A DNA stretch of 64,000 nt, taken from positions 271,010,288 through 271,074,287 of the forward strand of contig CM077673.1 of the NCBI GenBank assembly GCA_039707655.1, in the 5' to 3' direction. Both the position numbers and the translations under genes were made by a program. Shown here one piece after another: positions 23,888 through 34,879 of this stretch. Within the stretch, counting starts at the first letter, position 1; every line of letters starts with the position of its first letter. This DNA is from Elymus sibiricus. Lineage: Eukaryota > Streptophyta > Magnoliopsida > Poales > Poaceae. The notes beneath the pieces were generated by a model. It was not told where the DNA came from. It did no database searches and was given only the letters and a program-made list of their open reading frames with translations.

Positions 23888-24290
23888 TATGGCCAGTTGG
23901 GGGCTTCCAACTCTATGAGTTTACCTTTCATACCCTCTTGGCCGGCTTTATATGCCATATTCGAGTTAAACCTGCCTGTTTGCAACTTGCTACTCCACCA
24001 TGTGACCCGCCGAACTCTTGACAGTTAATCTTGATAAGAGACCCTGAACTTTTATAAGTTATTCTCACACAAAGACCCTGAACTTGTCAAGGTTTAAACG
24101 GCGGCTTTTGTCACGAGAGAGCCGGCTTACAGTGAGCTAGGATAAACTCGCCTTGTCTGCCGTAATCCCTCCGCTATGTGGCCCGTTCGTACTCTTAGCA
24201 ATGTCAATCTTTTAAAGACCCTGAACTTGCTAAAAGTTTAAACGACAGATTTATGTCACGTGAGACCCGGCTTACGAGGTTAAAAAAACC
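23888..24290 (+). repeat. Block shared with element B (matches 14352-14760)
   Basis: Long stretches align with the spacer after B's pol, including GGGGGCTTCCAACTC, TTTCATACCCTCTTG, GAGTTAAACCTGCCTGTTTG and the AGACCCTGAAC copies. By eye the identity is roughly 80-85 percent in the best part. It indicates common descent of the 3' halves of B and C. Confidence 0.75.
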
Positions 24291-25915
24291 TTGAGTTTTT
24301 TTTTCAAAAAATGGTACAGAGCTAGTCTCTTTTTGTCGAGCCTTGAAACTCGACATTATCATGCACATACATCATCATACATTGCATCATACATTGCATC
24401 ATCATTGCATCGTCATATCATGTATCATATATGCATGGATATCCTGGTTTATATTGCAGGAACCGGTTGTTAAACCGGGTTACACATTCCAATCCTTAAT
24501 AGCCAACATGGCTGGATTTTCATTATGGTTGTTATAACCAGTATTGAGTAATTGAGGTTTTCAAACCGGGTTATATTATTCAAATCTTAAATAGCCAATG
24601 TGGCTGGATTTTCTTTATGGTTTTCATAACCTATATTGGATGATTGAGGTTTTCAAAGCCCCTTCAGAGTAATAGCTGTTATTCCCTCATCCAAATATAC
24701 CAGCTCACATCAGGGAGCATGGTTCAACATTGGTATGCCAAGCATTCAGCAATATCATCCATATAATGGATATGATTTATTCTGCAATGGAAAGAATAGT
24801 CCCGAGTCGCTGCAGGCATACAACCCAGCACTTGGGGGCTACATTATTCAAATCAAGGATTATATCAAGTATGCAAGTCCCAGGTCGCTGCAAGCATGCA
24901 CCACGGCACTTGAGGGCTAATGCAAGTTGCTTTTTTACTCATCACATTACCAACGAACCCGGTTATCTCAGGGAGATGAGCCGACCTTCAATCATTTTCT
25001 AAGTCTCAGCCCAGTATTATTTTACTGAGCCGACCCTTGGGGCCTACACATTGCTCCTCAAGGCTATATGATCAGATCTACAAAAAGTTCCTGCTCATTA
25101 TTGCATAATGACCCGGCCCTTGGGGGCTACACTGGCTGAAGTTTTATGAGCATAAGACACTTACAAGCCCCAGGTTGTTGCAGGCAAGACAACCCGGTAC
25201 TTGGGGGCTACATATGTGGAACATTCAACTTATGACTGGTGACTCAGATGAACAATCCGGATTTCTCTAGGGTTGCAATATTTATATTGAGGCAAGTCTT
25301 AAAAGCTATCACTACATTCCCCTCTTAAGACTTGGGGGCTACAGGTAATATGGATATAAAAAATAGAAGAACACTTTCAAGATGTCAATTGTTAGCGAGA
25401 CGGATCTTATTTCTTCATGGAGTTGAAGCATTGAAAGACTGGCTCAATATCACATGGATTTCTTTATTCCCAATAATTTTATCAAGTCACCTGGAGCCCA
25501 GTTGTTTGACCCGGTGTCATCAACAATCATGACCCGGTATTATCAAAAGATCATAACCCGACAGAGTCTATATAAGCAACCTGGCTTTACAAAGTTGAAA
25601 GTGGTTTAGCAATGGACAATTATCTATTCTCAATCAAAGCAATGGAAGCCGGCTCAACATCATGTGGATTTCTTATTCCCAAAACTATCTTTAAGCCAAA
25701 GCATTGGAGGTCGAGTCAACGACATATGGGTGTTTCATTCCCAATATTTTGCAAAGGACATGGACCTGCAATATGATTGTGAAGATGGCTCGTTAATATG
25801 AAGAAACCCGGATTTTCAAGGAGCTACTTCATTAAGCTGGCCAGTGGAGCAAGCCGGTCACTTAACATATTTGTTATTCTTATTTCAGGAGCTTACCATG
25901 AATAAATTCTAGCTA
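24291..25915 (+). repeat. 3' noncoding part of element C with repeated CTTGGGGGCTA motifs
   Basis: No gene is visible. The polypurine-like motif CTTGGGGGCTAC or a close variant appears near 24831, 24909, 25036, 25119, 25200 and 25331. Other repeated strings are GGTTTTCAAA, CAATATTTT and GCTGGATTTTC. B has the same motif family at 16450-16725. Confidence 0.6.
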
Positions 25916-25928
25916 ACCTGGGGGTTAA
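25914..25928 (+). other. Polypurine tract of element C
   Basis: CTAACCTGGGGGTTAA directly precedes the 3' LTR, the same GGGGGTTAA arrangement as in element D. Confidence 0.65.
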
Positions 25929-26604
25929 TGTCGGGGATATTACCCCGTGGCATAACCTGGCCAGAAGTATGACCCGGTCGGGACTTGGCAACTCACTGCT
26001 GCACCAGCCGAGCTTGTCGCCTCATTGGTGACCCGGCAGGAGGTATGACCCGGCAGGAGGTATGACCCGACAGGAGGTATGACCCGGCCCATCGTATGGT
26101 GGCTCGGCGGCCACCTCTATTACCTGGTCGCAGGACGACCAGGCCCAAGGCCCAGCGTGTAAGCCGGCGCAAGGCGGCTCACAGAGAAGGCCGAAAGGAG
26201 AGGAAGGATTCCCTTACAAGAGAAAAAAGACCCGGATTAGGACTCAAGAGAGACTAGTCCTAATCCTACTCCTAGTAGGACTCTACATGTAAACCTACCC
26301 CTTCCACTTATATAAGGAGGGGTAGAGCACCCCTAGAGGCACAAGTTCAAGTCATTAGAAATAGACAGATTAGAGTCTCTCGAGATTAGAGGTAGCGACT
26401 CCGCACCCTTGTAATCGAGATCGTCATCATCATCAATATAGACACAAAGCAGGACGTAAGCTTTTACCTCCATCGGAGGGGCCGAACCTGGGTAAACTCG
26501 CGCCTCTCGATTCCGACCAACCCCTCTCAAGCCGCCACATAGTTGCGATGGTCTCACACCTAAGTTCTCTCACGAGGACATCTTGCCGTGACAAAACCAC
26601 GACA
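25929..26604 (+). repeat. 3' LTR of element C (676 bp)
   Basis: It starts TGTCGGGGATATTACCCC and ends ACCACGACA. It is 34 bp longer than the 5' LTR because a 17-bp unit (GACCCGGCAGGAGGTAT) is present in extra copies at about 26030-26085. A TATA box TTATATAAGG is at about 26308-26315. Confidence 0.9.
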
Positions 26605-26609
26605 AACCC

Positions 26610-26687
26610 CTTCGAGTTAATCACCGTAGCGATGGCTTCACCCCTAAGTCCTTTCACGAGGACATCTGTCGTGATAAAACCATGACA
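26610..26687 (+). repeat. 3' LTR of element B, terminal part
   Basis: After element C and its AACCC duplication, the sequence resumes in the B LTR and ends GTGATAAAACCATGACA. It resembles the end of the C LTR (CACGAGGACATC, then ATGACA). Joined length of the B LTR would be about 547 bp. Confidence 0.75.
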
Positions 26688-26866
26688 TCTTCCATGGTGG
26701 AAGATCTCTTGTTCTTCTCCGCAAGAGGGATATGTCTGGTGGTCCTCTTGGGCTTAGGGGCAGCTTACTTCTTAGGAGAAGTTGGCTTAGCCTTGGAGGG
26801 TGGCTCGCTAGGCATAACATCAGCCAACAACTTCTTCTTCTTGGAAGGAGGAGGGTTTGCAGCAGG
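26688..26866 (-). pseudogene. Continuation of ORF 'G' (lysine/proline-rich), between elements B and E
   Basis: Read on the minus strand, this continues in frame the ORF interrupted by element E at 60506. It shows P-S-K-K-K-K-L, P-S-E-P-P-S-K-A-K-P and P-K-P-K-R-T-T-R-H. A TAA stop near 26775 interrupts it. On its left it runs into the end of element B (candidate TSD TCTTC at 26688-26692). The source element is not identified. Confidence 0.5.
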
Positions 26867-27601
26867 TGAAAGGATCGATATGGTTGACTAGAGGGGGGGG
26901 GGGTGAATAGGCAACTACCAGTTTTTAACTTTTCTTTAACAGATTAGGTTTAGCAACAAATAGGTTGGTTAGATATGCAACTACGTAAGCAACCTATATG
27001 ATGCTAACCACAATAAGAACACAAGCAAGCAAGGTAAACAATATAAGTAGCTTGCACAAAGTAAAGGTAAGAAGTAACCACAAGAGGAACCGATGGAGAC
27101 GAGGATGTGTTACCGAAGTTCCTTCCCGGTAAAGGGAAGTACGTCTCCGTTAGAGCGGCGTGGAGGCACAATGCTCCCCAAGAAGCCACTAGGGCCACCG
27201 TATTCTCCTCACGCCCTCACACAATGTGAGGTGCCATGATTCCACTAGTGGTGCACTTGAAGGCGGCAGCCGGACCTTTACAAAAATGGTTTGGGCAATC
27301 TCCACAACTAAATTGGGGGTTCCCAACGACACCACGAAGCTTCACCACAATAGACTATGGCTTCGAGGTGACCTCTTCTGTCTACGGTGCGCAAACACCC
27401 AAGAGTAACAAGATCCGCAAGGGATTAGTGGGGGGAATAAAATTTCTCTTGGTGGAAGTGTAGATCGGAGCCCTCTCAACCAAACCCTAGAGTATCAACA
27501 AGATTTGTTGGCTAGGGATAGAGATCGGGCGAATATGAGCTTTGGGCAATAATGGAGCTTTTGGAAGGAGAGAGGTCAGTCTTCTTGGGGAAGAAGACCC
27601 C

Positions 27602-27609
27602 CTTATATA
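27602..27609 (-). promoter_or_regulatory. TATA box in the LTR of element E
   Basis: On the minus strand the sequence reads ACTATATAAGGGGG, in element orientation. The matching copy in the 5' LTR is at about 59889-59896. Confidence 0.5.
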
Positions 27610-27656
27610 GTGGGGAGGGGAATCTGCCCGTTACCCACTCAGCCAGCCGCACACGA

Positions 27657-27871
27657 GCGGTAGTACCGCTGGCCAGGGCGGTAGTACCGCCCATCTGCAG
27701 GCCAGAGCAGCAGTAGTAGGGGCAGCGGTAGTACCGCTTAGTACTACCGCCCTACTACCGCGCTGGGAGGCGCGGGTCACCAGACAAGTGCGCCCGAGCC
27801 AGCCTATGTTCCCCAGCGGTACTACCGCTGGCCAGGGCGGTACTACTGCTGGCCAGAGCGGTACTACCGCT
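27657..27871. repeat. Cluster of GCGGTAGTACCGC palindromes in E's 3' LTR
   Basis: The 13-mer GCGGTAGTACCGC or its complement form GCGGTACTACCGC occurs at about 27657, 27678, 27725, 27816 and 27859, with degenerate copies between (for example GCGGTACTACTGC). Each is a palindrome around one central base. Matching clusters lie in the other LTR and in the internal spacer. Confidence 0.85.
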
Positions 27872-28050
27872 TAGGAGAAAATAGGCAGCCTAGGCACATG
27901 GCATATGCTCCAAGTTCCCGGGAAATGATGGGGTGCGAAGGTGTACGTGATGATTCCACCCAACCTTTCCAACTGCGGACCCCCTCTTGATAGTACGGAT
28001 TTTCCTACGACTCAAGTCCACCGACACTAAATCGTCGAAAAGAAACCATC

Positions 28051-28627
28051 TGATGGGGATATGTACCTAGGATAGGGTCATAGGCCTGACCTACATGCCC
28101 TACCTAAGGACACTGCGCCAGAAAGCTTAAGAGCTACAAGGAAGTCTCCGACTGAAATCGCCAAGACATACAAGTCACTCGACAATATACACTCGGAGGT
28201 ACCTTTCACTCGACGCTTACCTTTCACTCGGAAGGACCAGAAGCCAGTCGACCACAGAAGCCCAGAAGTCACCCCAGGGAGGCTAACGGGCGGGCGTTCA
28301 TCAAGACCATTAATAGCATTTATGTTGTACGTTACCAGTAACGTACGTCTTTATAGCCACGATCTAACCCTTAGATGCCGGACACTTATGAGGGGCAGCG
28401 CACTCTATATAAGCCGCCCCTCCCCTCTGGCACAAGGGTTCGGACTCCCTATAACGATACTCTTATTACACTTGACAAAGAGCTCCCGAGCACCTGAGAC
28501 GTAGGGCTATTACCTCCACGAGAGGGGCCTGAACTCATACATCTGTGTGTACACCCTCGCCGTAGCTAGGACTCTGCCCTATCCTTACGTACCCCTACCT
28601 TCTACTGTCAGACTCGTTCCCACGACA
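28051..28627 (+). repeat. 5' LTR of element D (577 bp)
   Basis: It starts TGATGGGGATATGTACC and ends CGTTCCCACGACA. I count about 10 mismatches and no indel against the 3' LTR. A TATATAAG box lies at about 28406-28413. Confidence 0.95.
28406..28413 (+). promoter_or_regulatory. TATA box in the 5' LTR of element D
   Basis: CTCTATATAAGCCGCCCC in element orientation, about 355 bp into the LTR. The copy in the 3' LTR is at about 41775-41782. Confidence 0.6.
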
Positions 28628-28629
28628 GT

Positions 28630-28647
28630 TGGCGCCCACCGTGGGGC
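28630..28647 (+). other. Primer binding site of element D
   Basis: TGGCGCCCACCGTGGGGC starts two bases after the 5' LTR and is identical to that of element C. Confidence 0.88.
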
Positions 28648-28696
28648 AGGCGTCTAAGCGACTTCCGGCGAGGTTGCATTTTTTTTCTCCTTTGTC

Positions 28697-31573
28697 ATGT
28701 CTTCCGGCGGTGATTTGTTCCTGGGCCTCGAGATCCGTCTCGGAGCGCTCACCTTCATCGCCGACGATTCGGCATGGCTCCGGGAGGCACCTCTGGACGT
28801 TGAGGCGCTCTCGAGTCGCGGGGCAACGCACTTCTGCGCAAGCTCCTGCGGTGTTCTTCTCCTTCAGTCGTCGACTCCGTACGTGTCGGCCCTCCATGCT
28901 GTTCATCGCCGCAAGCGATCCGGTCGTTCGCGGCTACAGCGTTGGGTGCGACATGCGGCGGCCCGCCAGGCTTTGTCCCCGCAGATTGCTGCCATCGAGC
29001 CCGCCGAGTCATTTCTCGGCGTGTTCGACTCGGCGTCAGATCGGTCTGGCGTTCCCTCCGAGTGCGAGAGCTGCGATCCTGCGGCTGAAGTTCTAATGGC
29101 TGGCTCTCATCAGAGTCCGCCGCCTGGCTTCAACCACGCCAGGCGCGAGATTGGTGGAACGTCGAGTGATCAGCAGCGCCGGGATGAGGATGTTCTCCAT
29201 ACTCCCATCGTCGGCACGACTGCTGAGGCCCAGGCCGTGGAGGCTACTCGCCTTTGACTCAAAGAGATGCAGGAAGCACTCGACGAGCGCGCTCGACAGC
29301 GTCCACCGCGTCCCAATCGACATCAGCGACAGTTGTTTCCGAGTGGATCTCGGAATAACGTCGAGGTATACCGTACTCCAGTCTTGAATGTTGCAGCTGC
29401 TGCGAGGATTGCAGATTCTATCTAGTCGTCTCGGTCAGAGGCTGGTAGAGGTCTGCAGCAGATCAGAACGCTGCTCGAGGAAGCGCAACAGCAGAATGCG
29501 GCTGTTTCTCAGTCACAGAACAGATTACATAACAATTCGCCCGGGGCGGAGACAGTTCAGTCGGCCCACAGCCCTGGGTCACCTCTGCGCCAAAGAGGCG
29601 GAGGTTACCGTGAAGATCGATACAGAGATCAGAGGCGAGATCAGCTTGCTCCCTGTTATCACCGCGATGACAGCCGTCGAGCGTTTTCTCCTCCGCGGAG
29701 TGGTTCATACGTGCCCCGGCACAATGATGATAGGCGCCCGTTCGGTGATGAGCGGAATCCTGGATTTGACGCAAGAGATGTCCTCGCTCAAAGACGGGTC
29801 GACAGAGGCAAAGCCCATAGAGATGGTTATAACGGAGACTATCCGAGTGGAAGTGGAGCTGTTGTGTCTGGTCCCGAGTGTTTTAGCAGGGTCATTCGCT
29901 CTGCAGAGATTCCCCCCAACTTCAGGTTGGCGGCTGGAATTAGCAAGTTTTCTGGCGAGACGAAGCCCGAGACATGGTTAGATGATTACCGAGTGGCTGT
30001 GCAGATTGGTGGAGGAAACGACAACATAGCCATGAAGCATTTGTCCCTGATGTTAGATGGTTCGGCCAGAGCTTGGTTGAATCGTTTGGCTCCCTCTAGC
30101 ATCTATTGCTGGGAGGATTTGGCCCGAGTGTTTATCAGAACCTTTGAAGGCACCTGTAAACGACCGACTGGTTTGATTGATTTGCAGCATTGTGTTCAGA
30201 AGCCCAATGAGACCTTGCGAGACTACATTCAGCGCTGGTCCACCCTGCATCACACGGTGGAGAATGTTTCCGAACATCAGGCTGTTTGCGCCTTCAAGGC
30301 TGGTGTTAGATACAGAGAGCTCTATCTGAAGTTTGGTCGCACTGGTGATATTTCTCTGAGCAAGATGATGGAGATTGCCACTCGGTACGCCAATGGTGGA
30401 GAAGAGGACCGCCTTCGAAGCGGTAAAGGAAAAGCAGTAGACAATGATGCAGGCGGAAATTCCAATCGGAAGCAGAATCGCAAGGCTGATCCCCCTGCTC
30501 CGGCAGAAGCGGCCGCTCTGGCGGCGCAGGCCAAAAATAAAGGAAAATCCAAAGCTAAGTTCACCCCCAAGAAGTCAAAGAATCAATCGGGTACAGATGT
30601 TATGGATTTACCGTGTGCAATACACATGAGGAAAGATGAAGAGGGCAATCTAATATTGCCAAAGCATACCACTCGACAGTGCCGTTTGCTGATCCAACAA
30701 TTCAAAGAGAGCCAGTCGAGTGAAAAAGACCCTGAAAAGGAGGATGAAGAAGATAAAGAAGAGTTTCCTGAGGTCAATGCCACTCTGTTGATTTTTGCTG
30801 ATGTTGAGAGCAAGAGTCGACTGAAAGTTATCAACAGGGAGGTTAACATGGCGGTTCCCTCTACCCCCACATATCTCAAGTGGTCTCAGACTGCAATCAC
30901 ATTTGATCAGTCAGATCACCCTGCGCATATCGCTACCCCCGGGCGGCAAGCGCTGGTGGTGGACCCAGTCGTGGGGGGCACTCGACTCCGCAAGGTTTTG
31001 ATGGACGGTGGGAGCGGTCTGAACATCCTATATGCAGATACCCTCAAGGGGATGGGCATTCCGATGTCCCGACTCAGTGAAAGCAACATGCAGTTCCATG
31101 GCGTCATCCCTGGGAAAAAGGCCCGTTCACTCGGTCAAATAGCGTTGGATGTGGTGTTTGGTGACAATAAGCATTTTCGCAAGGAAAAATTGACATTTGA
31201 AGTGGTGGACTTCCAGAGCGCATACCACGCCATCCTTGGTCGTCCGGCTTATGCCCGTTTCATGGCCCGTCCATGTTACGTATATCTCAAGCTGAAGATG
31301 CCCGGACCCAAGGGTGTGATCACAGTCACTGGCAATCGACAGAGGGCTGAGGAGTGCCTTCAGCAGGGCTCCAAGATCGCCGATCATCAGATGGCTATGG
31401 TTGAATTGGAAGAGTACAAGAAAAACGCTGATCCTTCCGACCTGTTGCGCGCTAAGAAGCCCGCTTCTGAGTCAGCTTTTCAGTCGACAGGAGAAGTGAA
31501 GAAAGTGAACATTCACCCGACAGATCCAACTGCTGCCCCGTCCAACATCTCGACGACACTCGACAGCAAATAG
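28697..31573 (+). pseudogene. gag-protease part of the element D polyprotein, three in-frame stops
   Basis: The ATG at 28697, 50 bases after the primer site, opens a frame that stays in phase through Gag, protease and pol. The Gag domain lies at about 30030-30400 (L-D-G-S-A-R-A-W-L, then C-W-E-D-L-A-R-V-F). A Cys-x2-His-x13-His-x4-Cys module follows at about 30612-30685. The protease at 30860-31370 has V-L-M-D-G-G-S-G (Asp codon 31004-31006) and H-A-I-L-G-R-P. Stops: TGA 29255-29257, TAG 29423-29425, and TAG 31571-31573 at the junction with RT. The first two probably derive from CGA and CAG. Without them this would be the structural and maturation part of the particle. Confidence 0.9.
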
Positions 31574-34500
31574 GAAGCCGAGCTCATCCAGTTCCTCCGT
31601 GAGAACTGGGACATCTTCGCATGGAAGCCTGCCGACATGCCTGGTGTACCCAGGGAACTGGCTGAGCACCGGTTGAGAGTTGACCCGAAGGCCAAGCCTG
31701 TGAGGGAGCATTCGCGTCGGTCGGCAACGGAGAAGGGAAAAGCAATCGGCGAGGAGGTGGCTCGTCTCTTGGCGGCTAAGTTCATACGTGAGATTTACCA
31801 CTCCGAGTGGTTATCGAACGTCGTTATGGTCCCTAAAAAGGACAAGTCACTCCGCATGTGTATTGATTTCAAACATATCAATCGGGTCTGCCCGAAAGAT
31901 CATTTTTCACTCCCCCGCATTGATCAGATTGTCGACTCAACTGCGGGGTGTGAGCGTCTATCTTTTCTGGATGCTTACTCTGGTTACCATCAGATCCGTC
32001 TGTTTGGTCCGGATGAAATAAAGACAGCCTTCGTCACCCCTTTCGGGTGTTTCTGTTATATCACCATGCCTTTTGGTTTGAAGAACGCTGGCGCTACTTT
32101 CATGCGCATGATTAAAAAATGTTTACTTGGTCAGATTCCTCAGAATGTTGAAGCCTACATGGATGACATTGTCGTCAAGTCTCGCAAAGGTTCCGACCTG
32201 TTGTCTGACTTAGCTGAAACATTCGCCAATCTGAGGAGATATGATATCAAGCTAAATCCGACTAAGTGCACTTTCGGTGTTCCTGGCGGCAAATTACTCG
32301 GTTTTCTCGTTTCTGAAAAGGGAATCGACGTTAATCCTGAAAAGATCGGTGCCATCACCCGAATGAAAAGCCCTGAGCGTGTGCACGATGTCCAGAAGCT
32401 CACAGGTTGCTTGGCAGCATTGAGTCGATTCATTTCTCGTCTCGGTGAAAAGGCATTGCCTTTATACCGACTGATGAAGAAGTCTGATACATTCGAGTGG
32501 ACTCCTGAAGCTGATGCAGCATTTGTCGAGCTCAAAGCTCTGCTTTCCACCCAGCCGGTGCTTGCTGCTCCGCACAGTAAGGAGCCATTGCTATTGTACA
32601 TAGCGGCTACTAATCAGGTCGTCAGTACAGTTCTCACTGTCGAGAGGGAAGAGGAAGGTAAAGCTTACAAAGTCCAGCATCCTGTGTATTACGTCTCTGA
32701 AGTGTTGACTCCTTCAAAGCAAAGATATCCACATTACCAGCAGCTCGTGTACGGTATATATCTGTCAGCTAAGAAGGTGGCACATTATTTTCAAGATCAC
32801 TCAATTTCAGTCGTCAGTGATGCTCCATTGTCTGAAATTCTCCACAATCGAGATGCGTCTGGTCGAGTGGCCAAATGGGCTATTGAGCTCCTCTATTTTG
32901 ACGTCAAGTTTGAAGCAAAGAAAGCAATCAAGTCTCAAGCCCTCGCCGATTTCCTGGCCGAGTGGACTGAACAGCAGCAGCCCGTCCAAGTTTACTCGGC
33001 ACACTGGACCATGTTCTTTGATGGCTCGAAGATGCTGAATGGGTCTGTTGCTGGCGTAGTACTGGTGTCCCCAAAAGGCGACAAACTCAGTTACGTTTTG
33101 CAGATTCACTTTGATTCCTCCAACAATGAAGCTGAATATGAAGCACTCTTGTATGGGTTGCGTATGGCCGTTTCACTCGGCGTCCGGTGCCTGATGGTAT
33201 ATGGCGACTCTGATTTGGTGGTCAATCAAGTGATGAAAGAGTGGGATGTCAGGAACCCCGCTATGACAGGATACTGCAATGCAGTAAGGAAACTTGAGAA
33301 GAAATTCGAAGGCTTGGAACTCCATCATGTTCCCCGAGTGAAGAATCAAGCAGCTGATGAGCTGGCAAAGATTGGATCCACTCGGAAACCTGTCCCCAGC
33401 AATGTATTTCTCGAGCACCTTTATTCTCCTTCGGTGCAGGAAGATCCTTTCACTGAAGAGCCCTCGCAAGCAAAGAGCGCCTCAGATCCGACTGAAGTCG
33501 ACGTCCCAGCGGTTATTGATTTGGTTATGGAGATTTTAGTGATCATCCCCGACTGGACTATTCCTTATATTGCGTATATTCTAAGGCGAGAACTCCCAAA
33601 TGATGAAGATGAAGCTCGACAGATAGTCCGCAGATCCAAGGCTTTTACTGTTATGAATGGACAACTCTACAGAGAAAGTGTGACTGGCGTGATTCAGCGG
33701 TGTATTTCTCCTGAAGAAGGTCGACTGATTTTGGAGGAGATTCACTCGGGAACTTGTGGTCATCATGCGTCCTCTAGGACAATCGTTGCCAAAGCTTATC
33801 GAGCGGGTTTCTTTTGGCCACGCGCCAATGAGATGGCTAAAGATATAGTCGATCACTGCGAAGGATGCTAGTTTTATTCGAACCTGTCACACAAACCCGC
33901 GTCTGCCTTGAAGACTATTCCACTCGTTTGGCCGTTCGCTGTATGGGGCTTGGATATGGTTGGACCCCTTAGAACAGGCCAGAGTGGATTCACTCACTTA
34001 CTGGTTGCAGTCGACAAGTTCACTAAGTGGATCGAAGCTAAACCCATCAAGAAGTTGAACGCCCGCACTGCGATCAAATTCATGAAAGAGATAATATTCC
34101 GGTATGGAGTCCCCCACAGTATCATTACAGACAACGGCTCTAATTTTGACTCGGAAGAGTTCAGATACTTTTGCTCCTCTCAAGGCACTCGGGTGGACTA
34201 CGCGTCCATTGCACACCCCCAGTCTAACGGTCAAGCTGAGCGAGCGAACGGTCTTATCCTCCAAGGACTGAAGCCTCGGCTCATGCGAGATCTTGATCAT
34301 GCTGCTGGAGCTTGGGTCACTGAATTGCCGTCTGTTCTGTGGGGCTTGAGGACAACTCCAAACCGGTCGACTGGACGCACTCCTTTCTTCCTTGTGTATG
34401 GAGCTGAAGCCGTTTTGCCAAGTGACGTCCTTCACAATTCCCCCCGAGTGGATCTATACTCTGAAGACGAAGCTGAGCAAGCTAGACAAGATGGTGTGGA

Positions 34501-34786
34501 TCTCCTAGAGGAAGAACGAGAGATAGCCCTGATCCGGTCGACTGTATATCAACAAGACCTTCGCCGCTTCCATGCGAGATGCGTCAAGAACCGTTCATTC
34601 CACGAAGGTGATCTGGTGCTCCGAGTGGATCAGCAGCGGCCCCACAAGTTGGCCCCAGCGTGGGAAGGCCCATTCGTCGTCACCAATGTGCTGAACAACG
34701 GAGCATACCATCTTTTCAACTTGAAGAAGAATATTGATGAGCCACGCGCCTGGAATGCGGATTTGCTTCGACGCTTTTATACTTGA
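31574..34786 (+). pseudogene. pol of element D: RT, RNase H, archaeal-type RNase H, integrase
   Basis: It continues the gag frame after TAG 31571. RT has F-L-D-A-Y-S-G-Y-H-Q and Y-M-D-D at 32156-32167. RNase H spans about 32560-32980. The second, archaeal-type RNase H runs from about 33000 (F-F-D-G-S, N-N-E-A-E-Y-E-A-L, Y-G-D-S-D-L). Integrase has the HHCC zinc module with G-H-H and H-C-E-G-C ending at 33868, the first Asp at about 33955, D-N-G-S at about 34130 and the downstream Glu. The C-terminal part ends R-R-F-Y-T at TGA 34784-34786. One stop, TAG 33869-33871, sits right after the zinc-finger Cys, probably from CAG. The region is otherwise intact over 3.2 kb. Confidence 0.93.
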
Positions 34787-34879
34787 CGACTGAGTTGCTT
34801 TGATGTAATAAGAGTGCTCCAGACGATGTCGTTTGTTAAGTTATGACTTCCGCAGTCTATTGTCGATTCCGATCGCAAA

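Larger units (their letters stand above)
20388..26604 (+). mobile_element. Element C: non-autonomous LTR retrotransposon inside B's 3' LTR
   Basis: Two LTRs (20388-21029 and 25929-26604) flank 4.9 kb of internal DNA with a primer binding site and a polypurine tract. The target duplication AACCC sits at 20383-20387 and 26605-26609. No Gag, protease, RT or integrase motif is recognisable in any frame. The 3' noncoding part matches B (see 23888-24290), and the LTR ends share segments with B's LTR (for example GGGGCCGAACCTGGGTAAAC). C therefore looks like a parasite of a B-like or related Tat family. Confidence 0.88.
8991..26687 (+). mobile_element. Element B: Tat-lineage Ty3/gypsy retrotransposon with antisense ORF, interrupted by A and C
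   Basis: From 8991 the sequence enters in the middle of a gag frame, so B's 5' LTR and gag start lie left of the window beyond element A. The order is Gag, protease, RT, RNase H, archaeal-type RNase H, integrase (to 14224), noncoding DNA, antisense ORF on the minus strand, and 3' LTR. The 3' LTR starts at 19919, is broken at 20387 by element C and resumes at 26610, ending in ATGACA at 26687. The dual RNase H and antisense ORF fit the Tat lineage. B lies in the unidentified 'G' sequence that resumes at 26688 with the candidate TSD copy TCTTC. Confidence 0.88.
26867..28050 (-). repeat. 3' LTR of element E, first part, cut by element D
   Basis: It aligns with 59142-about 60365. It contains a G-run after position 26890, GCGGTAGTACCGC palindromes at 27657-27871 and a minus-strand TATATAAG box at about 27602-27609. 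Element D inserted at 28050/28051 with CCATC duplicated. Confidence 0.85.

Noticed and set aside
28629..29096. Plus-strand ORF overlapping the start of D's gag in another frame
   Set aside because: The 28697 frame is the one that continues into Gag, protease and RT; the overlapping frame has no similarity.
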